A stretch of 64,000 bases of DNA, from contig JAGAHP010000027.1 in the NCBI GenBank assembly GCA_017627015.1, positions 50,275-114,274 of the forward strand, in the 5' to 3' direction. The position numbers and the translations under genes were made by a program. This DNA is from Bacilli bacterium (GTDB taxonomy: Bacteria > Bacillota_I > Bacilli_A > RF39 > UBA660). Shown here one piece after another: positions 35,447-44,301 of this stretch; positions within the stretch are counted from its first letter, which is position 1, and each line of letters starts with the position of its first letter. The notes under the pieces were generated by a model. It saw only the letters and a list, made by a program, of their open reading frames with translations. It was not told the origin of the DNA and did no database searches.

Positions 35447-36481
35447 ATGTCTGTAGTTTATATTGTAGGTCAAATATGTGGAATAATTGCGTGGATATTA
35501 TTATTAATTAGTTATCACGCTAAAAGAGAAAATAAAGTTATATTCTATCAAATACTCGCGTCTATTTTATATATAGTAAATTATTTTTGTTTAGGTGCGA
35601 TGACTGGTCTTTGGATTAGTTTATTTGAATTAATTAAATCTTTCTTTTATTATAAAACTGATAAAGATGAGTATATTTATTTCTTTACTATTCCTGTTTA
35701 CTTTTTAATACTTTATTATACTGGATTTAATATGGTAGATTTAATCGCTGTAGTAGGTAGTTTAGTAGATGGATATGTAATGCTTAAAAATAAGAAGACT
35801 ATGGTTATTGGAGGAATAATATCATATTTCTTATGGGTTATTTATGATTCGTTCTTCTTAGATTTTTCAGGAATTATATCTGATGGATTTGTAGTAGTAT
35901 CTAATATAATTATATTAATTCAAGGTTATAATAAGTATTTACATAGATCTAGTATTTATACAGTAAGATCTCAGTATATTACTAAGAATACAGTTGATGT
36001 TATTGAAAAATTAGATAGACAAAATTTAGATAGATGTTATAGATGGGATAAAGATAAGATAGAAGATTTAACTAAGAAGAAAAAGTATTCTTATATCTTA
36101 GTTAAAGATGAGAATAAAGTAGTTGGATATGTTAACTTTTTAAATTTAGATGAAAAAGTATATAAAAAGATGGTAAAATCTGAAGTATTCTTTGATGATT
36201 TTACTAATAAAGATATATTAGATTGGACTAAAAATAGAAGGTCATTTGTTAATTTAAATGCTATTGTATTAAATGATGTTTATAATAATAAAAACACTAT
36301 AAGTAAAATAGAAAACGCAATCAAAAGATATATTAAGTTTATGAGAAAAAATAGATATTATATAGATGAAATATGTAGTTTCGCAGTTAATGATTTAGAA
36401 GTAGCTATTTTAGAAAATTTAGGTTTTGAAAAAGTAAGAAATATTACTAATGAATGTTTCTTATACAAAAAAGAAATATAA
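35447..36481 (+). CDS. YgjV-like membrane domain fused to a GNAT-like domain
   Basis: 344 residues. Residues 1-~165 hold about six helices with GQICGIIAWILLLISYHAKR and QILASILYIVNYFCLGA, the layout of the YgjV family. Residues ~185-344 look like a GNAT acetyltransferase: YILVKDENKVVGYVNFL as the beta-strand pair, then FAVNDLEVAILENLGFEKV near the end as the acetyl-CoA-side segment. YgjV proteins are normally ~170-190 residues, so this is a fusion. It follows oapA by 10 bases and ends at a terminator; possibly same operon as oapA. Function unknown. Confidence 0.7.
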   Translation: MSVVYIVGQICGIIAWILLLISYHAKRENKVIFYQILASILYIVNYFCLGAMTGLWISLFELIKSFFYYKTDKDEYIYFFTIPVYFLILYYTGFNMVDLIAVVGSLVDGYVMLKNKKTMVIGGIISYFLWVIYDSFFLDFSGIISDGFVVVSNIIILIQGYNKYLHRSSIYTVRSQYITKNTVDVIEKLDRQNLDRCYRWDKDKIEDLTKKKKYSYILVKDENKVVGYVNFLNLDEKVYKKMVKSEVFFDDFTNKDILDWTKNRRSFVNLNAIVLNDVYNNKNTISKIENAIKRYIKFMRKNRYYIDEICSFAVNDLEVAILENLGFEKVRNITNECFLYKKEI

Positions 36482-36508
36482 AAAAGTACGATTAATCGTA
36501 CTTTTTTA
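36479..36508 (+). terminator. Terminator of the oapA operon
   Basis: AAAAAAGTACGATTA / TAATCGTACTTTTTT-type perfect stem with T-run. The next shared element starts inside its tail (36506). Confidence 0.9.
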
Positions 36509-36546
36509 GTGGAATTATATTATATACGTCGAATATTATTATTGGA
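36506..36546 (+). promoter_or_regulatory. Shared promoter-like element of toxin module 3
   Basis: TTAGTGGAA (36506-36514), 23 bases, ATTATTGGA (36538-36546); GTGGAA, 16-bp spacer, GAATAT. One base shorter than the other three copies. Confidence 0.5.
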
Positions 36547-36568
36547 TGTACTTATCGGTGTTAGGTGT

Positions 36569-36585
36569 ACCTCCTATAAGGAGGT
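36569..36585 (+). promoter_or_regulatory. SD-sequestering hairpin of toxin module 3
   Basis: ACCTCCT (36569-36575), ATA loop, AGGAGGT (36579-36585): a 7-bp perfect stem that buries the whole Shine-Dalgarno of the toxin ORF. Translation would need refolding or processing of the mRNA, a hallmark of type I toxins. Confidence 0.75.
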
Positions 36586-36592
36586 GGTAATT

Positions 36593-36670
36593 ATGTATAG
36601 AGTCTATAATATAATTACTTTACTTATAATAATAAATTTCTTTTTATTAATATATATTTTATTCTTATAA
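36593..36670 (+). CDS. Small hydrophobic type I toxin-like peptide (module 3)
   Basis: A 25-residue ORF, MYRVYNIITLL then an unbroken hydrophobic run (IIINFFLLIYILFL) to the stop. The peptide differs from modules 1 and 2, but the 5' element, the tiny membrane helix and the convergent antisense RNA are the same arrangement, so it looks like a diverged member of the same system. Lies alone between the oapA operon and typA. Confidence 0.65.
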   Translation: MYRVYNIITLLIIINFFLLIYILFL

Positions 36671-36673
36671 AAT

Positions 36674-36788
36674 AAAAAAAGCACTTAACACCTCTTATTC
36701 GAAGTATTAAGTGTACCAAACTTTGAGGTGCACCTAACTTCTCAGGGTTAAGTACATCCTTTTTTTATGAAGTTTCCTTCATTAATTA
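36674..36788 (-). ncRNA. Candidate antisense RNA antitoxin, module 3
   Basis: Minus-strand promoter TTTAAT (36818-36823), 17-bp spacer, TATGAT (36795-36800); start near 36788. Terminator CACTTAATAC / GAGGTGTTAAGTG-type stem with T7 at 36674-36680. The block AGGTGCACCTAAC on the plus strand (about 36725-36737) is nearly complementary to GTTAGGTGTACCT in the toxin mRNA leader, allowing 5'-3' pairing or antisense contact at the SD hairpin. Confidence 0.6.
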
Positions 36789-36842
36789 AATGTTATCATA
36801 CTATTTTTAATATGTAAATTAAATATTATAATTCTTTATAAA

Positions 36843-36870
36843 TATTTGTATTTTTTTGTATTTATGTTAT
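36843..36870 (+). promoter_or_regulatory. Promoter of typA
   Basis: TTGTAT, ~16-bp spacer, TGT-TATAAT, about 35 bases before the typA start. Confidence 0.6.
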
Positions 36871-36903
36871 AATACACTAGGTTAAAAAAAAGGGATGAAT
36901 AGT

Positions 36904-38733
36904 ATGGAAATAAGAAATATTGCGATTATTGCGCACGTAGACCATGGTAAAACTACTTTAGTAGACCAATTGTTAAAACAATCTGGTACTTTTAGGGAAA
37001 ATGAAAATGTATCAGAAAGAGCAATGGATTCTAATGATATTGAAAGAGAAAGAGGTATAACAATACTTGCTAAACCCACTTCAATTAAATATAAAGATTA
37101 TAAAATTAATATCTTAGATACTCCTGGGCACGCTGATTTTGGTGGAGAAGTAGAAAGAATAATGCACATGGTTGATGGTGTATTACTTTTAGTAGATGCA
37201 TATGAAGGTGTTATGCCTCAAACTAAGTTTGTATTAAAGAAAGCTATGAAAGCAGGTTTAAAACCAATAGTTGTTGTTAATAAAATAGATAAAGAAACAG
37301 CTAGACCAAAAGAAGTTATTGATGAGGTATTAGATTTATTAATAGAATTAGAAGCTGATGAAGATCAATTAGAGTTCCCAGTTGTTTATACATCTGCGAT
37401 TAATGGAACTTCATCATTATCTGATGATCTAAGTACACAAGAACACACTATGGAACCGATATTTGATTTAATAGTAAATGAAGTACCAGCTCCTACTGGT
37501 GATAAAAATGCTAATTTACAATTACAACCAGCATTACTTGATTACAATGATTATGTAGGTAGAATTGGTATTGGTACTATTGCTAATGGTAAAATTAAAG
37601 TTAATCAAATGGTATCATGTGTTAGATTAGATGGATCTATCAAAAAATTTAGAATACAAAAATTATTTGGATATTTTGGCTTAAAAAGATTAGAAGTAGA
37701 AGAAGCTGAAGCAGGTGATGTAGTTGCTATTTCTGGTTTACCTGATATAGAAGTTGGAGAAACTATTTGTGAAGAAGGTAAAGAAGAAGCTCTTCCAAAA
37801 TTAAGAATAGATGAACCAACACTTCAAATGACATTTGGTACTAATTCTTCACCATTTGTTGGTAAAGAAGGTAAACTTGTAACTGCTTCTAAAATAGAAG
37901 AAAGACTTCGTAAACAAGCTGAATCAGATGTTAGTTTAAAAGTAGAACAAAAAGACCAAGAAAGTTTTATAGTTTCAGGTAGAGGAGAACTTCACTTATC
38001 TATTCTTATTGAAAATATGAGAAGAGAAGGCTTTGAACTTGAAGTATCTAAACCAGAAGTTATAATTAAAGAAATAAATGGAGAAAAATGTGAACCATAT
38101 GAAGATGTTCAAATAGAATGTCCAGAAGATACTGTAGGAGGTATAATTGAAGCTTTAGGTACTAGAGGAGGTATTATGGAAAGTATGAGTAATCTTCCTG
38201 GTATAGTTAGATTAAATTATACAGTTCCATCAAGAGGTTTAATTGGTTTTACTACTGATTTTATGACTTTAACTAAAGGTTACGGAATACTAAATCATAC
38301 ATTTAAAGAATACTTACCTAAAACAGGTGCGGATGTAGGAGAAAGAAAACTTGGTGTACTAGTTTCTATGGAAAATGGTAAAGCTACTGCATATGCATTA
38401 GGTGCTTTAGAAGATAGAGGGGTTATGTTTATAGAACCAGGTGCAGAAGTATATGAAGGTATGATAGTAGGTGAAGCTAATAAGGATGCAGATCTTGCAG
38501 TAAACGTTGTTAAAGGTAAACAATTAACTAATACAAGATCAGCTGGTAAAGACCATACTGTTGTTCTTAAGAAAACTAAACTATTAACTTTAGAAACAGC
38601 TTTAGAATATATTAATAATGATGAGTTAGTAGAAGTAACTCCGTTAAACTTTAGATTAAGAAAGAAAATACTTAATACTGAAGAAAGAAAAAAATATGAT
38701 GCTAAAGTAAAAAATGCTAAAGAGAGTGAATAA
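36904..38733 (+). CDS. typA: Ribosome-associated GTPase TypA/BipA
   Basis: 609 residues of the translational GTPase family. G1 AHVDHGKT, G2 region RERGITI, G3 [15 protein letters not shown]4 NKIDK; then domains II, III, V and the BipA-specific C-terminal domain with [17 protein letters not shown]. It binds 70S ribosomes and aids assembly and stress adaptation. The ATG at 36904 is preferred over 36895 because AGGGATG is better placed for it, but both are possible. Confidence 0.94.
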   Translation: MEIRNIAIIAHVDHGKTTLVDQLLKQSGTFRENENVSERAMDSNDIERERGITILAKPTSIKYKDYKINILDTPGHADFGGEVERIMHMVDGVLLLVDAYEGVMPQTKFVLKKAMKAGLKPIVVVNKIDKETARPKEVIDEVLDLLIELEADEDQLEFPVVYTSAINGTSSLSDDLSTQEHTMEPIFDLIVNEVPAPTGDKNANLQLQPALLDYNDYVGRIGIGTIANGKIKVNQMVSCVRLDGSIKKFRIQKLFGYFGLKRLEVEEAEAGDVVAISGLPDIEVGETICEEGKEEALPKLRIDEPTLQMTFGTNSSPFVGKEGKLVTASKIEERLRKQAESDVSLKVEQKDQESFIVSGRGELHLSILIENMRREGFELEVSKPEVIIKEINGEKCEPYEDVQIECPEDTVGGIIEALGTRGGIMESMSNLPGIVRLNYTVPSRGLIGFTTDFMTLTKGYGILNHTFKEYLPKTGADVGERKLGVLVSMENGKATAYALGALEDRGVMFIEPGAEVYEGMIVGEANKDADLAVNVVKGKQLTNTRSAGKDHTVVLKKTKLLTLETALEYINNDELVEVTPLNFRLRKKILNTEERKKYDAKVKNAKESE

Positions 38734-38751
38734 GAATAATTAGGGGGATTT

Positions 38752-39357
38752 ATGAATAAAAGAAAGTTCTGTAAGATAGCGGAAAAAGGTTTGTTAATAA
38801 CAGGAGCTACTAGTTTTGCTATTGGATTTGTTCCATATGTTTGTGGTGAATATAATAATACTTCTCTTATAGCTTACGCTGGTATAGGTGTATCGTTAGC
38901 TGCAGCTAGTTTAATACCACATGATATTTTATATAAATATCATTTAAGAGATGAAGAGTTAGAATCTAAAAAAAATAGTGAAACTTACAAAAAGAGCCTT
39001 GAAAAAGAAATAGATAAATTTGAATCTTTTGGTATGTATGTGATTAATAAGACTAAGCATTATCCTGAAGAATTAAGAAACGAAATATTTAATGATTTTG
39101 ATATAGATATGGAAATATTAAAACATAAATTAGAATTATTAGAAGAAGATGATGAAGAACATATAGATTATTTATTTGAAAGAATTAATGAATTATCTTC
39201 TTATATGAAATCTAAAGAATATGATAATTTAAGAAATAAATTCTATAAAAAAACAGATAATAAAGTACTTGAATTTAAATCTGAATCTAAAGATGATGGT
39301 TCTAATAATGTATTAAAATTAACTAGAAAGAAAACTAGTAATGATAAAAAGGAGTAA
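38752..39357 (+). CDS. Hypothetical membrane protein with charged cytoplasmic domain
   Basis: 201 residues; GGGGG ribosome site. Two adjacent membrane helices (~12-62) and then ~130 residues of Glu/Lys-rich helix with IDYLFERINELSSYMKSKEYD. A final Ser/Lys-rich tail. It follows typA by 18 bases and ends in a terminator. Family not recognised. Confidence 0.6.
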   Translation: MNKRKFCKIAEKGLLITGATSFAIGFVPYVCGEYNNTSLIAYAGIGVSLAAASLIPHDILYKYHLRDEELESKKNSETYKKSLEKEIDKFESFGMYVINKTKHYPEELRNEIFNDFDIDMEILKHKLELLEEDDEEHIDYLFERINELSSYMKSKEYDNLRNKFYKKTDNKVLEFKSESKDDGSNNVLKLTRKKTSNDKKE

Positions 39358-39373
39358 CATAGTTACTCTTTTT
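39346..39373 (+). terminator. Intrinsic terminator
   Basis: AAAAAGGAGTAAC / GTTACTCTTTTT stem overlapping the end of the hypothetical membrane-protein gene. Confidence 0.82.
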
Positions 39374-39450
39374 ACTTTACACTATAAAAAACAATTTATT
39401 TTACTATTATTAATAATAAGTTATAATGATAATAGAAAAGGAGTGTAATT

Positions 39451-40122
39451 ATGAAAAAGGTGTTAATAGTTATATTATTTATAGTTGCTATATTAGGATG
39501 TTTATCAATTCCAATTAAGTATGAACTAAAAGATGGAGGAACAATAGTTTATAAGTCTATTTTATGGGAACATTATGATTACCATACTTTACCTGATAAG
39601 AAGGGTAAATCATTAAGAGGTACATTATTAAAAATATGTGGAATTACTGCTCAAGATAATACTAAATATGTTACAATAAAAAACGATGAAGAAACAACTA
39701 AGGTAGATAAGAATACTAAAAAAATAGATGTTAATAGATATTATCAATATAAGACAGAAGCACAAGTATCAGAAGATGAAAATTCAAAATCAAAATATTA
39801 TGAAGTTGTGTTAAGAAAAGATGGTACTGCTAAGATAGATTATTATAGAGTTTTAGATTTGATGCCAAAAGAAGGTATATATGTAGAAGATGATAAATAT
39901 ATAATTCTAACTTTAAATACAAAAAATGATCAATGTGTAGAAGGTAATTATCAACCAGTAATAGCAGATTCTTGTACTGAAACTATTATATTTATAAAAG
40001 ATGGAGATGTATTAAAAACGCAAAGAGGTTCTATATTCCATTTTAATATAGATAATGTAAATAATGCAATGGAATTTAAGGCAGTAGAACAAGCAGAATT
40101 ACAAACTAGTTTAAAAAACTAA
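39451..40122 (+). CDS. Membrane-anchored hypothetical protein (KDGG family), paralogue of 15435-16238
   Basis: 223 residues with AAAGGAG ribosome site. N-terminal signal anchor (residues 4-20), then SIPIKYELKDGGTIVYKSIL, matching the start of the protein at 15.4 kb, and a different outer domain with two cysteines (NDQCVEGNY, ADSCTETI) that may form a disulfide. Single-gene unit converging on the sirtuin gene. Confidence 0.72.
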   Translation: MKKVLIVILFIVAILGCLSIPIKYELKDGGTIVYKSILWEHYDYHTLPDKKGKSLRGTLLKICGITAQDNTKYVTIKNDEETTKVDKNTKKIDVNRYYQYKTEAQVSEDENSKSKYYEVVLRKDGTAKIDYYRVLDLMPKEGIYVEDDKYIILTLNTKNDQCVEGNYQPVIADSCTETIIFIKDGDVLKTQRGSIFHFNIDNVNNAMEFKAVEQAELQTSLKN

Positions 40123-40141
40123 GGATTAATCCCTAGTTTTT
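40114..40141. terminator. Bidirectional terminator
   Basis: AAAAACTAAGGATTAATCCCTAGTTTTT: interrupted palindrome between convergent genes with A- and T-runs on both sides. Confidence 0.82.
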
Positions 40142-40839
40142 ATTTGTTTAAATACTTCAGCAATAGGTTTGTTTATTTGAAGATCACAATTAACATCTAA
40201 ATGTTCTTTATTAATTATTATTAGGTTCTTTCCTTTAAAATAATTTATTAGTCCTGCGGCAGGATAAACATTAAGTGAAGTTCCACCTACTATTAAAGTA
40301 TCTGCTTCGCTGATATATTTAATTGCGCTCATATAATCATCATTATTAAGAGGTTCACCATATAAAACAACATTTGGTTTAATTAATCCACCACATTTAC
40401 ATGTAGGAACATCCTTATGTTTTAGCATGTCATCAAGAGAATATTCTTTATTACAATCTACACAGTGATTTTTGTATATTGTCCCATGTATAGTAATAAC
40501 ATTCTTAGAACCTGCCATTTCATGAAGTCCATCAATATTTTGTGTAATAATTGCTTTTAATTTTCCTGAATCTTCTAATTCTTTTAATTTTTTGTGACAA
40601 TCATTAGGAAGTATTTCAGGATTAACTAATTTATCAAAATAAAACTTATAAAAATCTTTAGTCTTAGTAAAGAAAAAATCATGAGATAAAATTAGTTCAG
40701 GAGGGTAGTCATATTTTTGATTATATATTCCATCTACTGATCTAAAATCAGGTACACCACTTTCAGTAGATACACCAGCACCTCCAAAGAAAACTATATT
40801 ATTACTTTCATTAATTATTTTGTTTAGTTTATCTATCAT
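40126..40839 (-). CDS. Sir2 family NAD-dependent protein deacylase
   Basis: 237 residues. FFGGAGVSTESGVPDFRS binds NAD; TQNIDGLHEMAG and IHGTIYKNHC hold the catalytic Gln-Asn-Ile-Asp and His; CVDC...CKCGG is the zinc site, with a CXC instead of CXXC second knuckle; VVGGTS-like LIVGGTSLNVYPAAG closes the pocket. It removes acyl groups from lysines using NAD. Single gene on the minus strand, divergent from nifJ. Confidence 0.93.
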   Translation of the reverse strand: MIDKLNKIINESNNIVFFGGAGVSTESGVPDFRSVDGIYNQKYDYPPELILSHDFFFTKTKDFYKFYFDKLVNPEILPNDCHKKLKELEDSGKLKAIITQNIDGLHEMAGSKNVITIHGTIYKNHCVDCNKEYSLDDMLKHKDVPTCKCGGLIKPNVVLYGEPLNNDDYMSAIKYISEADTLIVGGTSLNVYPAAGLINYFKGKNLIIINKEHLDVNCDLQINKPIAEVFKQIKTRD

Positions 40840-40906
40840 AATATCACCAATTTCATTATATCAAATAATATGATTTTGTGATATAATTTAAGGTAGGTGA
40901 TTATAA

Positions 40907-43900
40907 ATGAAATATAAAGTTATGGATGGAAATAGTGCAGCAGCACATATTTCTTATATGTTTTCAGATGCTGCAGCAATTTATCCTATTACACCAGCTT
41001 CTACTATGGCAGAAAAAGTAGATGAATGGAGTTCTAAAGGAGTTACTAATTTATTTGACGATGAAGTAAAAGTAGTTGAGATGCAGTCTGAAGCAGGTGC
41101 GATAGGTACAGTACATGGTTTACTTCAAACAGGTTTAATCGCAAGTACTTATACAGCTTCTCAAGGATTATTATTAATGATTCCAGAAATGTATAAAATA
41201 GCGGGAGAATTATTACCTAGTGTTATAAATGTAGCAGCAAGAACTGTATCTACTCACGCATTAAGTATTTTTGGAGATCATTCTGATATATATGCTGCAA
41301 GATCAACAGGATATTCATTTTTATCATCAGTAAATGTACAAGATGTTATGTATATGACTTTAATTTCATATCTAAGTACTTTTAAAGGAAAAATTCCTTT
41401 TGTTAATTTCTTTGATGGTTTTAGAACAAGTCATGAATTATCAAAAATAAATGTACTTGATAAAGAGGATATTAAGACTCTAGTAGATTATGATTTGATA
41501 AATGAATTTAGAAGTAATTCATCTCTTGCTAAAAAACAAATTAGAGGCACTACTCAAAATGATGATGTATATTTTCAAAATGTAGAAGCAAGAAATAAAT
41601 ATTATGAAGAAATGCCTAATATAGTTAATGATTACATGAAAGTAGTTAATGAAAAATTTGGTACTGATTATCATCCATTTGATTACTATGGTAATAAAGA
41701 TGCAGAGAAAGTAATTGTAGCTATGGGATCTGTTTGTGATACTATTAAGGAAGTTATAGATGAAAAATATGAAGAAAAAATAGGTTTAGTAATAGTAAGA
41801 TTATTTAGACCGTTTTCTAATGAATATTTTTTAAAAGTATTACCTAAAAATGTTAAAAAGATTGCGGTACTTGATAGAGCAAAAGAAACTAATGATAGAG
41901 AACCTCTATATTTAGATGTAGTAAATGCTGTTAAAAAGACTACAAAAGTAATTGGTGGAATTTATGGATTATCTAGTAAAAATACTACTCCAGAAGATAT
42001 ATATGCAGTATATAAAAATCTAGATAAGAAGAATAGTATTAATCCATTTACTATAGGTATAGAAGATGATATAACTAATAGAAGTTTATCTAAAGAAGAA
42101 ATAAAAATAAAAAGTAAAAATATAGAAATGCTTGTATATGGATATGGATCTGATGGTATGGTATCTGCTACTAAAGATATTATTACTTTAGTCGGAGATA
42201 ATACTAGTGGATTTGTACAAGGATATAATCAATATGACTCTAAAAAGAGTGGTGGAGTAACTATGTCTCATCTTAGAATAGGTAAAGAAGAGATTAAGTC
42301 TAGTTACTATGTAGAAAATCCTCATATAGTAGTATGTACTAAAGATTCATATTTAGATAAATATGATTTACTATCTAATATTAGAAAGAATGGTATATTT
42401 ATAATAAATACATCTAAAACAGCAGATGAATTACCTGATAATATAAAATATAGAATAAGAGAAAAAGAATTAAGAACATATTTAATAGATGCGCATAAAA
42501 TAGCTAGAGAAAATGGTATACCTAATAAGATAAGTGCTATTATGGAAAATGCTATATTTAAGATAACTAAAATACTTCCATATGATTTAGCTACTACTAA
42601 AATGAAAGAAAGTATAGAAAAGAAATTTTCTAAAAAAGGAACTGATATTGTTAATAACAATATTAAAGCATTAGAGGTAGTAGAGGATAGTATTAATGAA
42701 ATTCCATTTGAAGATGAATGGTTAAATATAGAATATAAAGATATTAATTATAATGGAGTACTAGATAGTATTTCTCATCTAAAGGGTGATGATTTAAAAG
42801 TAAGTGATTTTATAAATCATGATAATGGTACTTTTGAAGTAAATACATCTAGATTTGAAAAGAGAAATATTGCAGAAATGTTACCATGTTGGAATACAGA
42901 AAACTGTATTAGTTGTAATCAATGCGTTATGGCTTGCCCTCATGGTGTTATAAGACCAAAAATACTTAATGAAGAAGAACTAGCAAATAACCCGGATATC
43001 AAAACAATTGATGTACCAGGTAAACCAGATCTTAAATTTGCATTAGAGTTTAGTTATGATGATTGTACTGGTTGTTCACTATGTTCATCAGTATGTCCTG
43101 GTAAAATGGGTAATAAAGCTATTACTATGGTTAAAAATGAAGATAGTAATAGAGAAAATAATAAGATAAAAGGTGTAAAAAATAAACATTTATTTCCAGA
43201 AACAATAGTAAAAGGACTAGCATTTAATAAACCATTATTTAAATATTCAGGAGCTTGTGCAGGATGTGGTGAAACTCCATATATAAAAATGCTTACACAG
43301 ATAATGGGAGAAGGAATAATTATCGCAAATGCGACAGGATGTTCATCTATATATGGTGGATCTATGCCATCTTCTCCATATAATTTATCTTGGTCTAATT
43401 CATTATTTGAAGACAATGCTGAATATGGTTATGGTATGGGACTTTCTATATCTATTATGAAAGATAAAATAGAAAAAATAATGAATAAGAATATAGATAA
43501 AGTTAGCGATAAGAATAAAGAACTATTTAATGTTTGGTTAAAGAATAAAGATGATTATAAAATTACTAAAGAAGTAATGGAAAATATAGATTATTCTGAA
43601 GTTAAAGAATTAGAAGCTATAAAAGATTATATACCTAGTAAATCAGTTTGGATTATAGGTGGAGATGGATGGAGTTATGATATTGGTTTTGGTGGACTAG
43701 ACCATGTAATGAGTACTAATCAAAATGTTAATATTTTAGTGCTTGATACTGAAGTATATTCTAATACCGGAGGACAATCTTCAAAAAGTACTAGAAAAGG
43801 AGCAGTTGCGAAATTCGCAGCAAAAGGTAAAACTACATCTAAAAAAGATTTAGCTAGAATGATGATGGGATATCCAAATGTATATGTTTCTCAAATAAGT

Positions 43901-44272
43901 ATGGGAGCTAATATGAATCAAGCTATTAAAGCAATAAACGAAGCTAAAAACCATAATGGACCATCTCTTATAATTGCTTATGCACCATGTATTAATCATG
44001 GTATAAAAGGTGGAATGGGTAATTCTATGAAAGAAGAAGAATTAGCTGTTAAATCAGGATATTTTCCTATATTTAGATATAATAGTGTAACTAAAGAATT
44101 TAATCTTGATTATAAAGAACCAGACTTTAATTTATATGGTCAGTTTTTAGCAAATGAAACTAGATATAAAATGATTAGTTCTGTTAATTTAGAAATGGCA
44201 AAAGAATTACTAGAAGATAATTTGGAATCTGCTAAAGAAAGATTTGAATACTATAAATCACTTGAAAAATAA
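40907..44272 (+). CDS. nifJ: Pyruvate:ferredoxin (flavodoxin) oxidoreductase
   Basis: 1121 residues, single-chain PFOR. It oxidises pyruvate to acetyl-CoA and CO2 and reduces ferredoxin or flavodoxin, the main anaerobic pyruvate route. Domain I begins MDGNSAAAHISYMFSD and YPITPAS; two [4Fe-4S] sites are at NCISCNQCVMACPHG and DDCTGCSLCSSVCPG (residues ~665-735); CAGCGETPY gives a further cluster; the ThDP site is GDGWSYDIGFGGLDH to VYSNTGGQSSKSTRKG. Slightly shorter than typical (~1170). Own promoter near 40880 and a terminator at 44256-44284. Confidence 0.95.
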   Translation: MKYKVMDGNSAAAHISYMFSDAAAIYPITPASTMAEKVDEWSSKGVTNLFDDEVKVVEMQSEAGAIGTVHGLLQTGLIASTYTASQGLLLMIPEMYKIAGELLPSVINVAARTVSTHALSIFGDHSDIYAARSTGYSFLSSVNVQDVMYMTLISYLSTFKGKIPFVNFFDGFRTSHELSKINVLDKEDIKTLVDYDLINEFRSNSSLAKKQIRGTTQNDDVYFQNVEARNKYYEEMPNIVNDYMKVVNEKFGTDYHPFDYYGNKDAEKVIVAMGSVCDTIKEVIDEKYEEKIGLVIVRLFRPFSNEYFLKVLPKNVKKIAVLDRAKETNDREPLYLDVVNAVKKTTKVIGGIYGLSSKNTTPEDIYAVYKNLDKKNSINPFTIGIEDDITNRSLSKEEIKIKSKNIEMLVYGYGSDGMVSATKDIITLVGDNTSGFVQGYNQYDSKKSGGVTMSHLRIGKEEIKSSYYVENPHIVVCTKDSYLDKYDLLSNIRKNGIFIINTSKTADELPDNIKYRIREKELRTYLIDAHKIARENGIPNKISAIMENAIFKITKILPYDLATTKMKESIEKKFSKKGTDIVNNNIKALEVVEDSINEIPFEDEWLNIEYKDINYNGVLDSISHLKGDDLKVSDFINHDNGTFEVNTSRFEKRNIAEMLPCWNTENCISCNQCVMACPHGVIRPKILNEEELANNPDIKTIDVPGKPDLKFALEFSYDDCTGCSLCSSVCPGKMGNKAITMVKNEDSNRENNKIKGVKNKHLFPETIVKGLAFNKPLFKYSGACAGCGETPYIKMLTQIMGEGIIIANATGCSSIYGGSMPSSPYNLSWSNSLFEDNAEYGYGMGLSISIMKDKIEKIMNKNIDKVSDKNKELFNVWLKNKDDYKITKEVMENIDYSEVKELEAIKDYIPSKSVWIIGGDGWSYDIGFGGLDHVMSTNQNVNILVLDTEVYSNTGGQSSKSTRKGAVAKFAAKGKTTSKKDLARMMMGYPNVYVSQISMGANMNQAIKAINEAKNHNGPSLIIAYAPCINHGIKGGMGNSMKEEELAVKSGYFPIFRYNSVTKEFNLDYKEPDFNLYGQFLANETRYKMISSVNLEMAKELLEDNLESAKERFEYYKSLEK

Positions 44273-44284
44273 TCAAGTGATTTA
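44256..44284 (+). terminator. Terminator of nifJ
   Basis: AAATCACTTG / CAAGTGATTT stem overlapping the nifJ stop. Read-through into the TIR gene (RBS seven bases on) remains possible as there is only a short T-run. Confidence 0.7.
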
Positions 44285-44301
44285 TTTAAAGAGGTGTTAT
44301 T

